DNA of 8,251 nucleotides from NCBI GenBank assembly GCA_030600975.1, contig JAUVUL010000050.1:1-8251 (forward strand), given 5' to 3'. The notes beneath the pieces are model-generated. The model made no database searches. It was not told where the DNA came from and worked only from the letters and a program-made list of their open reading frames with translations. The DNA is from Candidatus Aegiribacteria sp. Its GTDB lineage: Bacteria; Fermentibacterota; Fermentibacteria; Fermentibacterales; JCC-6. Every line of letters starts with the position of its first letter. Positions within the stretch are counted from its first letter, which is position 1. This document shows positions 1 to 6,695 of the stretch, in pieces. The translations under genes were made by a program, and so were the position numbers.

Positions 1-1277
1 AAGTAGGGAAAGTGGGTGTGGCAATCGACAGTCTGGCCGATATGGAGATACTTTTCAGCGATATTCCACTGGATAGTGTGTCCACATCCATGACTATAAA
101 TGCACCGGCGGCTGTCCTGCTTGCAATGTACATCGCTGTGGCTGAAAAGCAGTCCATTCCCCCGGAAAAGCTCACAGGTACGATTCAGAACGATATACTC
201 AAGGAGTATATGGCCAGGGGAACTTACATATTCCCGCCTGGTCATTCCATGAGACTGATCACCGATATTTTCAGCTTCTGTAGCCGGAACGTTCCAAGGT
301 GGAATACGATCAGCATCTCAGGCTACCATATCAGGGAGGCTGGAAGCACCGCCTCACAGGAGGTTGCCTTTACCATAGCGGACGGAATCGCATATGTGGA
401 CGCAGCGATAAAGACGGGGCTTGCGGTTGATGACTTTGCACCCAGACTCAGCTTTTTTTTCAATGCTCATAATGATCTTCTGGAAGAGATCGCAAAATTC
501 AGGGCGGCTCGAAGGCTCTGGGCAGGGATAATGCGAGACAGGTTCGGTGCAATAAAGGCAAAGAGTATGATGCTCCGGTTCCATACACAGACAGGTGGTT
601 CCACTCTTACAGCTCAGCAGCCTGATAACAATATCGTAAGGGTGGCTATTCAAACACTGGCGGCTGTGCTCGGTGGAACCCAGAGCCTTCATACGAACAG
701 CAGGGACGAAGCCCTGGCGCTGCCATCGAAGCATGCTGTACGAATTGCTCTCAGAACTCAGCAGATCGTCGCTAACGAGTCCGGGATTACGAATACAGTT
801 GATCCACTGTCAGGCAGTTACTTCCTGGAGGAATTGACGGACAGGATAGAAGCCGAAGCCAGGGATTATATAACTAAAATCGATTCTATCGGCGGAATGG
901 TTCAGGCCGTGGAAGAGGGATACCCTCAGCGTCAGATTCAGGAAGCGGCATACACCTACCAGCGGGAGATCGAGAACTCAGAGCGGATAATTGTCGGAGT
1001 AAACAGTTTTGAAGTTGAAGAACAACCGCCGGAAGGACTGCTCAGGGTTGACCCCTCAGTTGAGAAAGCTCAGTTCGTGAAACTCAAGGACGTCAGGGAA
1101 ATCCGTGATAACGGTGCGGTAACTGATTGCATTAAATCTCTTGAAAAGGCCGCAAATTCATCTGAGAACCTCTTGCCTTTTATATTGGAAGCCGTGCGAT
1201 CCTATGCTACACTGGGTGAAATATGCGGCGTGCTTCGCGAAGCATTTGGCGAATACAGACCGAACACAGTCCTCTGA
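1..1277 (+). CDS. mcmA1: Methylmalonyl-CoA mutase, catalytic (large) subunit, 5'-truncated by window edge
   Basis: This is the C-terminal three quarters of the adenosylcobalamin-dependent mutase that interconverts (R)-methylmalonyl-CoA and succinyl-CoA in propionate metabolism. The frame is open to the left edge and reads V-G-K before the GTG at 12, matching the family consensus, so that GTG is internal. Counting from it, the active-site block TIQNDILKE gives Gln59, then Arg69 in ARGTYIFPP and His106 in SISGYH. The Arg-His spacing of 37 equals that of Arg207 and His244 in the Propionibacterium enzyme. The Arg favours a methylmalonyl-type substrate over isobutyryl-CoA mutase, which has Gln there. 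Further family blocks are [36 protein letters not shown] and DPLSGS. The protein ends at EAFGEYRP with no cobalamin-binding DxHxxG domain, so it is the split type needing a separate small subunit. That subunit is not directly downstream. Roughly 135 N-terminal residues lie outside the window. Confidence 0.95.
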   Translation, partial: VGKVGVAIDSLADMEILFSDIPLDSVSTSMTINAPAAVLLAMYIAVAEKQSIPPEKLTGTIQNDILKEYMARGTYIFPPGHSMRLITDIFSFCSRNVPRWNTISISGYHIREAGSTASQEVAFTIADGIAYVDAAIKTGLAVDDFAPRLSFFFNAHNDLLEEIAKFRAARRLWAGIMRDRFGAIKAKSMMLRFHTQTGGSTLTAQQPDNNIVRVAIQTLAAVLGGTQSLHTNSRDEALALPSKHAVRIALRTQQIVANESGITNTVDPLSGSYFLEELTDRIEAEARDYITKIDSIGGMVQAVEEGYPQRQIQEAAYTYQREIENSERIIVGVNSFEVEEQPPEGLLRVDPSVEKAQFVKLKDVREIRDNGAVTDCIKSLEKAANSSENLLPFILEAVRSYATLGEICGVLREAFGEYRPNTVL

Positions 1278-1314
1278 CGCAGTCTCTCTACAGATTGTTA
1301 TAAAGTGGGTATAT

Positions 1315-1322
1315 AGGAAAGG
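1315..1322 (+). promoter_or_regulatory. Ribosome binding site of the foldase lipoprotein gene
   Basis: The purine run AGGAAAGG lies 8 bases before the ATG at 1331 and supports that start. A second AGGA at 1324-1327 is only 3 bases from the ATG and is probably too close to act alone. The short AT-rich stretch just upstream (around 1299-1313) could include a -10 element, but no convincing -35 partner was seen. Co-transcription with the mutase is also possible across the 53-base gap. Confidence 0.5.
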
Positions 1323-1330
1323 TAGGAACA

Positions 1331-2932
1331 ATGAAATTCATTAATCCATCAGCAGCAGCTCTTATTACGTTAATTATCCTTTCACTTATTGGCGGATGCT
1401 CTGGTACAGGTGTCGACAGGACAACATGGCTTATCGTTGTCGAGGAAGACACGATCTCAGTTGGCGATGTTGGCGAAGCCTGGAACCGACTTGGCGAAAG
1501 TCAGAGAGAATTGTTCACTTCGAAGGATAACACCATCGGTGAGTACATTGTAACCTACGGTCGGAAAGCCCTTCTCCAGCTGGAGCTTTCGGATGCGGGA
1601 TACTTGGATGATCATCTCCTGCTTTCTTCCAGCGAAGCATGGCTGAATGCAAAATTGAGCGAAGCCGCAAGAAGATTCCTTTACGAGAAGGAACTGGAAA
1701 TCGTCGGGGATGACGAGATAGATTTTTTCTTAAGCTATCTGGGCAGACATGTCCTGTATACGACGAACCCGGGCAGCGATATTGAGGAAACGTCAGGACC
1801 CATCCACCTCGTACTCTTACCGGCTGATATGATCAGGTTTTTTGATACCCTTGCTATCGGGGAAGTCGGAATAACGGAGAGTGGAAATGAGATAAGGCTT
1901 GATTCCATCATGATAGCGGATTCTTTGCTCATAGCTCAAGCTCTTGCCGATACGGTTGCTATCAGAGCGAGTGCCGCAAACGCGATAGCAACCAGAAGAT
2001 TCCAGGAGATGGAGGACAGTCTTAAAAAGTCCTTCCATACCGATTATAACCTGAGTGTGGATTCAGCAGCCATGGAACAGTTAAGACTCCATTACTCGGA
2101 GGAGGCTGAATTCCTGACCTGGGAGACCGTTATATTCTCCTCAGATCTCGGAAGTCTGACAGCTGAAGAGATGAGAGATGAGATTGCTTACTACAGGAAC
2201 CACCATATTGGAAATCCTGCCGATTCAGCCTGGATCCATGGATTTATCGATATCATACTTTTCAACTTCTACAGCAGTGACCTTCTTGAAAATGACTCTC
2301 CCGAGCTCGTTGATTCCCTCCGTACCGAATCGGTGAAATACCTGCTGGACATTGCATCCGAAGAATTCTACAATGACAGAATTCAGTCCACGGTAACAGT
2401 TACCCGGGCAGACATGGACGATCTGTTTGAAAATCTGGAGGAACCCTTTACAATTCCGGAAATGAGGATTCTGCAGGCTATCCATATGCCAAAGGATTCT
2501 ATCATTGTATATCGCGGTTTGACCCAGGATGAAAGGGATGAATTCATTCTCAGAATGCCGGGATTCGAACACCTGGCCGCTGATTCAGCAAAGCCCCAGA
2601 TAACCAGACCGCTGTCTGTCAGTCAGGTACCCGGATTTCATGGTGATGAGGTTTTCCTGATCGATCCCTCAGATACCAGCAGCTGGCTGGGACCTATGGA
2701 TCTTTTCGATGGAAGCCTGATATGCATGTTCAGGCTGATCGAGGTGATCCCCGAACGGAATGCCAGATTTGATGAAGTTGAGGATCAATTGCGGGTTATG
2801 ACCAGAAACAGGCTTGAGGAACAGGCCACGATGGATGTTATTCTGGAACTCGAGGAGAAGTACGTCCTGGTCATCAATGAAGATATTCTGGAAAAACTGC
2901 CTGAGGATCCTGGCAGCTGGGCTGAGCTCTGA
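1331..2932 (+). CDS. Lipoprotein resembling SurA/PrsA peptidyl-prolyl cis-trans isomerases
   Basis: A 533-residue predicted envelope lipoprotein, probably a foldase or chaperone for exported proteins. Residues 1-22 form a lipoprotein signal peptide: Lys2, a hydrophobic core, and a lipobox I-G-G-C with Cys23 as lipidation site. Ser24 at +2 would favour the outer membrane by the E. coli rule. Residues about 34-120 look like a SurA-N-type helical domain (a TISVGDV strand-turn, then helices containing LLQLELSDAGY). Residues about 355-480 read like a divergent parvulin domain: TVTRADMDDLFEN, PEMRILQAIHMP, then LGPMDLFDGSLICMFRLIEV and the helix FDEVEDQLR. The end, EEKYVLVINEDILEKL, matches the usual helix-strand tail of this group. 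Residues about 125-250 may be a second, more degenerate copy. Similarity is by pattern only and catalytic activity is uncertain. The start is supported by a good ribosome binding site. The gene converges on the C25-like gene. Confidence 0.72.
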   Translation: MKFINPSAAALITLIILSLIGGCSGTGVDRTTWLIVVEEDTISVGDVGEAWNRLGESQRELFTSKDNTIGEYIVTYGRKALLQLELSDAGYLDDHLLLSSSEAWLNAKLSEAARRFLYEKELEIVGDDEIDFFLSYLGRHVLYTTNPGSDIEETSGPIHLVLLPADMIRFFDTLAIGEVGITESGNEIRLDSIMIADSLLIAQALADTVAIRASAANAIATRRFQEMEDSLKKSFHTDYNLSVDSAAMEQLRLHYSEEAEFLTWETVIFSSDLGSLTAEEMRDEIAYYRNHHIGNPADSAWIHGFIDIILFNFYSSDLLENDSPELVDSLRTESVKYLLDIASEEFYNDRIQSTVTVTRADMDDLFENLEEPFTIPEMRILQAIHMPKDSIIVYRGLTQDERDEFILRMPGFEHLAADSAKPQITRPLSVSQVPGFHGDEVFLIDPSDTSSWLGPMDLFDGSLICMFRLIEVIPERNARFDEVEDQLRVMTRNRLEEQATMDVILELEEKYVLVINEDILEKLPEDPGSWAEL

Positions 2933-2940
2933 TCTAAATC

Positions 2941-2969
2941 GGGGGACATGTGTTTAACGCAAGTCCCCC
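2941..2969. terminator. Stem-loop between convergent genes, probable bidirectional terminator
   Basis: GGGGGAC (2941-2947) pairs with GTCCCCC (2963-2969). After an A-A mismatch, TGTG (2949-2952) pairs with CGCA (2958-2961, one G-T pair), closing a 5-base loop TTTAA. This gives an 11-pair stem filling the middle of the 42-base gap between two converging stop codons, so it is placed to stop transcription from both sides. Neither strand has a proper T-run after the stem, so it is not a textbook rho-independent terminator. It may act with another factor or protect 3' ends. Confidence 0.6.
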
Positions 2970-2974
2970 TGAAG

Positions 2975-4474
2975 CTATTTCAGAATTATCACAGAAGCGG
3001 ATGCCATGGCGCCACTTGAGGTAGTAACTCGGACAATGTAACAGCCTGCGTTCAGTGAGGAAACCTGTATCGTGCATGCTGAATTATCAAGGCTCCCCGT
3101 GGCAACAAGCCTGCCCGATGTATCGTAGAGTTCCACTGCACCATGATTCGCAGGATAGGAAACGGACAGTACTTCGCAGCAGGGGTTCCGAGTGAATGTA
3201 ATCCCCGGAAGGCAGGTATCGCTGCCTGAATCTTCAATCCCAAGCATATGCATTGCGGGCATAAGTGTGGGATCACCCAGCAGTACCATTCCAAGATGCC
3301 ATGACAGCTCACTTGGTGATAAGCCCCCCTGGGCAATGTAATCCCACCAGTCTCTGTAGCCGGAGCCCAATGATCCGCCGTTACCGAGGGGCAAATAGAA
3401 AGGGGTGAAGTTCAGCATTGCGCCGCTTTTGGTGCTTCCCACCGATGCAAGGCCTGTCGCGGTGCAGAGCGCGTATACCGCTCCCATGCAACGTGCGGTT
3501 GTAAAGCGAGAGTTCGAGCATGCGAACAGATTGTAGAAATGAGCCTGTGGCAATGCGGGAACCAGCTCGTCCCAGCTCGTTATCGGTCCCTGAGCCCAGT
3601 AGTGAGCTGCAGGGTTTGAGTGAACGAATGGGCTTATCCATACGTAGTTGCCGGGTAGTCTGTTTTCAAGATAATCGGTGCCGTTTGTCGCAGCTGGATT
3701 GCTTATAAGCTGGGTATTGGGATAAAGATACTTCATGGAGTTCTGATAGCCTGGTGCCCAGGGTACCCAGTCGTCATCTACGTAGCAGAGTGCGTTAAGG
3801 GGTTCCGGATCGCCGTTAAGTCTCCATTCATGATTCCTCTGCAGGTAATGGTTCAGGATTTCGGTAGGGGTTCCCACCCCCACCTGCGAAAGGTTATCGA
3901 CCTTGATTCTCGCCACGTATATCTCGGGGTCAAGGCTTCCGTAAAATGTATCGTACATCCCGTCGGAACCGGCGTAGCCCTGGGTTGGATATCCGATCCA
4001 GTTATCCTCCCAGACGCCATCAATGTCCATGTAAAAGTAATCACTGGGGAACATTTGTCCACTCAGTTTGTATTCGTCTTCCAGAGCGCTCCAGGGAGCA
4101 GGGAGGTTCCCAACGAGTACTGCACCCTCAAGGCCTTCGTTGTATTTATCTGTAAGATATGCCTTCAGTTCTTCAGGTTTGCTGTAGGTAACTTCGACTA
4201 CCTCGGTTGAAAGTCCCTCTGACGCTATATCTGTTGTCCACTGGTCCAGGAGCCCGGCCTCCAGGCTGTCTGTAAGTCCCTCTTCAAAGATAAGTATAAA
4301 ATCAGCTCCGTCGGACCCTGCGATAGAGGTGACACTGAAGGGCCGGTATTCAGGCTGATCCTGAATCCATTCTTCGTAGGTTCCCTGGATATATGAGGGT
4401 TCGGGATTGATTGTCATGGGCGTATCATCGTAAATACCACCGATAAGAAAAAGAATCAGGGTCAGGTCCTGCAT
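2975..4474 (-). CDS. C25-like (gingipain-fold) cysteine peptidase with T9SS type A-like sorting tail
   Basis: A 499-residue predicted secreted protein. Residues about 57-200 fit the N-terminal half of the peptidase C25 fold: AVLVGNLPAPW, then FPSDYFYMDIDG and DPEIYVARIKV, the usual SDYYY...EIYVGRI pattern. The candidate catalytic His is His285 (ISPFVHSNPAAHYW) and the candidate Cys is Cys319 (FYNLFACSNSRF), followed by GLASVGST and the closing LLGDPTL (398-404). These follow the order and spacing of the gingipain His-Cys dyad, though the family's GHG is FVH here. Residues about 424-499 form a small beta domain (FTRNP, VELYDTSGRLV, VSSLNAGCYIVRV) typical of Por-secretion tails cleaved after outer-membrane transport. 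The tail is unusually Cys-rich. The N-terminus has a short hydrophobic stretch (4-14) but no basic residue before it. The start is fixed by an in-frame TAA just upstream and by AGGA 8 bases away. It is 32 bases downstream of the M50 gene and probably co-transcribed. Confidence 0.78.
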   Translation of the reverse strand: MQDLTLILFLIGGIYDDTPMTINPEPSYIQGTYEEWIQDQPEYRPFSVTSIAGSDGADFILIFEEGLTDSLEAGLLDQWTTDIASEGLSTEVVEVTYSKPEELKAYLTDKYNEGLEGAVLVGNLPAPWSALEDEYKLSGQMFPSDYFYMDIDGVWEDNWIGYPTQGYAGSDGMYDTFYGSLDPEIYVARIKVDNLSQVGVGTPTEILNHYLQRNHEWRLNGDPEPLNALCYVDDDWVPWAPGYQNSMKYLYPNTQLISNPAATNGTDYLENRLPGNYVWISPFVHSNPAAHYWAQGPITSWDELVPALPQAHFYNLFACSNSRFTTARCMGAVYALCTATGLASVGSTKSGAMLNFTPFYLPLGNGGSLGSGYRDWWDYIAQGGLSPSELSWHLGMVLLGDPTLMPAMHMLGIEDSGSDTCLPGITFTRNPCCEVLSVSYPANHGAVELYDTSGRLVATGSLDNSACTIQVSSLNAGCYIVRVTTSSGAMASASVIILK

Positions 4475-4482
4475 TTAATCAT

Positions 4483-4486
4483 TCCT
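4483..4486 (-). promoter_or_regulatory. Ribosome binding site of the C25-like gene
   Basis: AGGA lies 8 bases before the ATG whose first base is 4474. An in-frame TAA at 4477-4475 directly precedes that ATG, so no longer start exists in this frame. This matters because the resulting N-terminus is a poor signal peptide. Confidence 0.55.
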
Positions 4487-4506
4487 ATCATTTCGGTTGA
4501 AGCAGG

Positions 4507-5136
4507 TTAGAGTCTGAGGTACTGGTAGAGGTCGAGGTGCCGGATGGCGAAGTTAAGGGCGGGGTAGAGGATGCTTGAGATAACTCCCAGGTACAACAGT
4601 CCGAACACTATGAAAATACCAAACCTCTCAAGCTTTCTGTAATGGTAGAGAGCCTGTCCATCGAGAAACCTTGCTACTATCCTGCTGCCGTCAAGCGGAG
4701 GAACAGGCAGGAGGTTGAAGACCATAAGCACTATATTCATAAGTGCGCCCATCGCAAGGCTGTGCACCAGTATCGCCGGCATGATACTGCCTGCTAGATG
4801 CAGAAGCAGTGTCAGGATAATAGCTATCGCGAAGTTTGTCGCCGGCCCGGCAATAGCCACCCACATCATGCCTGACTTTGGATTTCTGAAGAATCCCGGG
4901 TTAACCGGCACCGGCTTTGCCCATGCCAGCAAGATGGGACTGTTACTGATGAGTAAGAATGCGGGAAGCAGGATCGTTCCGATCAGGTCAATGTGAGGAA
5001 CAGGATTGAATGTCAGCCTTCCCATCTTGTACGCGGTGGGATCTCCCAGCTTGAGGGCAACGTATCCGTGGGCTATCTCATGACAGACCACACTGAAGAA
5101 GACGAGAATTATTACGAACGGAGTCTCTATACCCAT
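4507..5136 (-). CDS. M50 family intramembrane zinc metalloprotease (site-2 protease-like)
   Basis: A compact 209-residue membrane protein of the site-2 protease superfamily, made almost only of the catalytic core and lacking PDZ or CBS domains. The zinc site is His19-Glu20-x-x-His23 within the first membrane segment (CHEIAHGYVALKLGD). The third ligand is Asp149 in NLLPVPPLDGSR, the family's second signature. About five hydrophobic segments are visible (near 5-25, 50-72, 93-117, 122-144, 172-196). The AGPATNF motif at 96-102 is also characteristic. Enzymes of this short type are expected to cleave membrane-embedded substrates, but their targets are mostly unknown and none is suggested here. 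The ATG overlaps the TAA of the YugP-type gene by one base (TAATG), with AGGAG 6 bases upstream, so translation is probably coupled. The C25-like gene follows 32 bases later. Confidence 0.92.
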   Translation of the reverse strand: MGIETPFVIILVFFSVVCHEIAHGYVALKLGDPTAYKMGRLTFNPVPHIDLIGTILLPAFLLISNSPILLAWAKPVPVNPGFFRNPKSGMMWVAIAGPATNFAIAIILTLLLHLAGSIMPAILVHSLAMGALMNIVLMVFNLLPVPPLDGSRIVARFLDGQALYHYRKLERFGIFIVFGLLYLGVISSILYPALNFAIRHLDLYQYLRL

Positions 5137-5825
5137 TATCTTCTCCTGCCGGCCAGCACCAGCCAGATCATCTGCCCGAGGGAGGCAAGTGCGGCGGCTA
5201 CATAGGTCATAGATGCAGCGCCCAGAACCTTCCTGACACCTCTCAGCTCAGTTCCGGTCATGTTGCCGCTTTTCTGAAGGTAGACAACCGCACGCCTGCT
5301 GGCATCGAATTCCACAGGGAGGGTAACCAGCTGAAAAAGCAGAGCGGCACCGTAAAGTGCTGCTCCAAGATAATAAAGTGCCGTAATGTGAAAGAAGATT
5401 CCACCGATTATCAGTGGAAACAGCATCTGGGAGCCAAGGTTGGCAACAGGTACCAGCTTCTGTCGGAGCTTAAAGGGACTGTAACCCATCGCGTCCTGAA
5501 CAGCATGCCCCGCTTCGTGGGCCGCTACACCTACGGATGCTATGGAAGTTCCTTTGTAAACTCCACTGGAAAGGCTCAGCACGCCATTCCTGGAATCATA
5601 ATGATCCGTAAGCTGACCGCCTATCTCCTGTATACCAATATTGGCAAGTCCGTAGCTGTCCAGTATTTCCCTTGCAACCCCGGCGCCGGAAAGTCCTCTT
5701 CCCGTACTTACTTTACTGAAGCGTTTGTAGGTGCCTGTAACCATCGATCTGGATATAAGACCTATGATCATTGCGGCTATGATAACAATGAAACCTGCAT
5801 TCATATTCATAAATCCCAGATACAT
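5136..5825 (-). CDS. yugP: YugP-type zinc metallopeptidase (neutral zinc metallopeptidase, Zn_peptidase_2)
   Basis: A 229-residue membrane-bound zinc peptidase of the YugP family (about 225-230 residues in other bacteria, so full length). Family landmarks appear in order: an N-terminal membrane helix (about 9-25); GQLTDHYDSRNGVLSLS (70-86); VYKGTSIASVGVAAHEAGHA with the zinc site His103-Glu104-x-x-His107; and LPVEFDASRRA (169-179), where Glu172 is the likely third ligand. Three further hydrophobic segments lie near 127-152, 153-170 and 205-226. The biological role of the family is poorly known; membrane-protein quality control is an inference from the topology and the adjacent site-2 protease. 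GAGGA 6 bases upstream supports the ATG at 5825 over the nearby in-frame Met6 and Met8 codons. It is first in the block and has a TATAAT element about 50 bases upstream. Its stop overlaps the M50 start. Confidence 0.93.
   Translation of the reverse strand: MYLGFMNMNAGFIVIIAAMIIGLISRSMVTGTYKRFSKVSTGRGLSGAGVAREILDSYGLANIGIQEIGGQLTDHYDSRNGVLSLSSGVYKGTSIASVGVAAHEAGHAVQDAMGYSPFKLRQKLVPVANLGSQMLFPLIIGGIFFHITALYYLGAALYGAALLFQLVTLPVEFDASRRAVVYLQKSGNMTGTELRGVRKVLGAASMTYVAAALASLGQMIWLVLAGRRR
5143..5147 (-). promoter_or_regulatory. Ribosome binding site of the M50 gene, inside the yugP-like coding end
   Basis: AGGAG sits 6 bases before the ATG at 5136 and lies within the last codons of the upstream gene, which encode its Arg-Arg-Arg end. 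Together with the one-base TAATG overlap it fixes the M50 start and suggests coupled translation. Confidence 0.65.
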
Positions 5826-5831
5826 TTTTCG

Positions 5832-5836
5832 TCCTC
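5832..5836 (-). promoter_or_regulatory. Ribosome binding site of the yugP-like gene
   Basis: GAGGA lies 6 bases before the ATG at 5825. It decides this start over the Met codons at residues 6 and 8 of the same frame, which lack such a site. Confidence 0.6.
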
Positions 5837-5874
5837 TTTAAAGCTGTAACCAGAAAACACGTTCCTCTTATGCG

Positions 5875-5880
5875 ATTATA
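5875..5880 (-). promoter_or_regulatory. Candidate -10 promoter element (TATAAT) for the peptidase block
   Basis: A perfect TATAAT on the minus strand, preceded by the AT-rich TTTTGCT, in the only sizeable gap of the minus-strand genes (5826-5951). Transcription would start near 5868 and leave an untranslated leader of about 43 bases. No good -35 hexamer is seen 16-18 bases upstream, so strength is uncertain. The position suggests the three peptidase genes can be transcribed apart from metG, the glycosyltransferase and the deacetylase. Confidence 0.4.
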
Positions 5881-5918
5881 AGCAAAATTGATTCCTCAGC
5901 GGATTGTACTTATAAGGC

Positions 5919-5934
5919 ATCTGGGATCCCTGAT
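5919..5934. repeat. Interrupted palindrome in the gap upstream of yugP
   Basis: ATC-T-GGGATCCC-T-GAT is an inverted repeat broken by one T-T mismatch on each side of an 8-base perfect palindrome. It lies about 40 bases upstream of the TATAAT element and 18 bases past the deacetylase stop. It could be an operator for a dimeric regulator or a weak stem-loop ending the upstream transcript. It is too short to be sure it is not chance. Confidence 0.25.
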
Positions 5935-5951
5935 CAATGTTTCCAGTGACA

Positions 5952-6695
5952 TTATGGCGCAGGCAGGAGATCAGTAAAGCTGACCGTTTCCCGTTTACTG
6001 AGAAGGGTTTTCAACCGCTTCATGACCGTATTTCGTATCACATCGTCCTCAAAATCGCAGGGATGAACGGCGAATCTTACCGTCTCAGAACCACCGAGTA
6101 TTATACCGGATGCCATTACCCATAAGGCTGCAATGAATCTCTTCAAAAGACCTCCGCCCGAATAGTTCACAGCAGGCATTCTGAGGATAGTCCGCCCCGT
6201 TCGCGGAGTCCAGATACGCCACCTGTTCTCTGCGAAGATGAACCCGGTTTTCGCTAATGCTGCGATCGTTCCTCTGCTGTACAGCCATGCGGGAGCCACA
6301 AAACCGCTGACTTCAATATCAAGAGTTCTTTTCAGGGTCTCCCGGCCCTTCTGTAGAAGTTTTTCCGCCGCCTTCTCATCAAGACCCATGAATTCCCCTT
6401 CACTCCTGGTGAATAACGAAGATCTGATTCTGTCGGCAGTACTCAGGCGGTTCCCGCTGCCTTCATGCCTGCATCCATGAAGAACCATCTCCACACCGTT
6501 TTCTTCCAGCTCCCGAAGCCATCGGCAGAAATCGGGGAATTCTTCCAGTGGCCACCTTCCATGATAATCCGGAACCACAAGCATGCTGTACCTGACAGCC
6601 CCCAGTTCTACCATGGCGGAGTGTATCTTTCTCAGAGTGTCGAAATGAGCCGGTGAAACATCATGCACGGCCAGTTGTAATCGCTTCACGATCAT
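5952..6695 (-). CDS. DUF2334-type polysaccharide deacetylase-like protein
   Basis: A 247-residue protein of the DUF2334 branch of the polysaccharide deacetylase (carbohydrate esterase 4-like) superfamily, probably a metal-dependent N-deacetylase of a glycan or glycolipid. Motifs seen from Met1: LAVHDVSP with Asp12 as candidate base or metal ligand; MVLHGCRHEG with His73 and His77 as the metal-binding HxxxH pair; SGFVAPAWL (about 130-138), equivalent to the superfamily substrate-groove motif; and FAVHPCDF with His211 near the C-terminus. There is no signal peptide, so it probably works in the cytoplasm. A hydrophobic stretch near 186-201 may pack against the membrane. I chose the ATG at 6695 because it forms a 4-base ATGA overlap with the glycosyltransferase stop and has AGGTGG 5 bases upstream. 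The GTG at 6704 is in frame, would add three residues, and overlaps that site. The substrate is unknown. Confidence 0.82.
   Translation of the reverse strand: MIVKRLQLAVHDVSPAHFDTLRKIHSAMVELGAVRYSMLVVPDYHGRWPLEEFPDFCRWLRELEENGVEMVLHGCRHEGSGNRLSTADRIRSSLFTRSEGEFMGLDEKAAEKLLQKGRETLKRTLDIEVSGFVAPAWLYSRGTIAALAKTGFIFAENRWRIWTPRTGRTILRMPAVNYSGGGLLKRFIAALWVMASGIILGGSETVRFAVHPCDFEDDVIRNTVMKRLKTLLSKRETVSFTDLLPAP

Noticed and set aside
12..14. GTG as a translation start for the mutase
   Set aside because: The frame continues upstream with family-like residues, and a start here would remove essential parts of the catalytic barrel.
354..734. A 126-codon minus-strand open frame inside the mutase
   Set aside because: It is antisense to highly conserved mutase sequence, and no family is recognised in it.
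1231..1244. Perfect 14-base palindrome TGCTTCGCGAAGCA near the end of the mutase
   Set aside because: It lies in codons for the conserved LREAFGEY end of the protein and has no partner copy nearby, so codon choice explains it.
1278..1330. Possible promoter in the gap before the lipoprotein gene
   Set aside because: TATAAA-like and TATATA stretches exist, but no paired -35 was found and read-through from the mutase is equally likely.
2225..2572. A 115-codon minus-strand open frame inside the lipoprotein gene
   Set aside because: The lipoprotein frame is continuous with signal peptide, lipobox and ribosome binding site; the antisense frame has none of these.
3830..4210. A 126-codon + strand open frame opposite the C25-like gene
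   Set aside because: The minus strand encodes the conserved SDYFY and EIYVARI blocks here; the + frame is a shadow with no coding signature.
5388..5849. A 153-codon open frame on the + strand opposite the yugP-like gene
   Set aside because: It is antisense to a gene with clear zinc-peptidase motifs and its translation has no recognisable domain.
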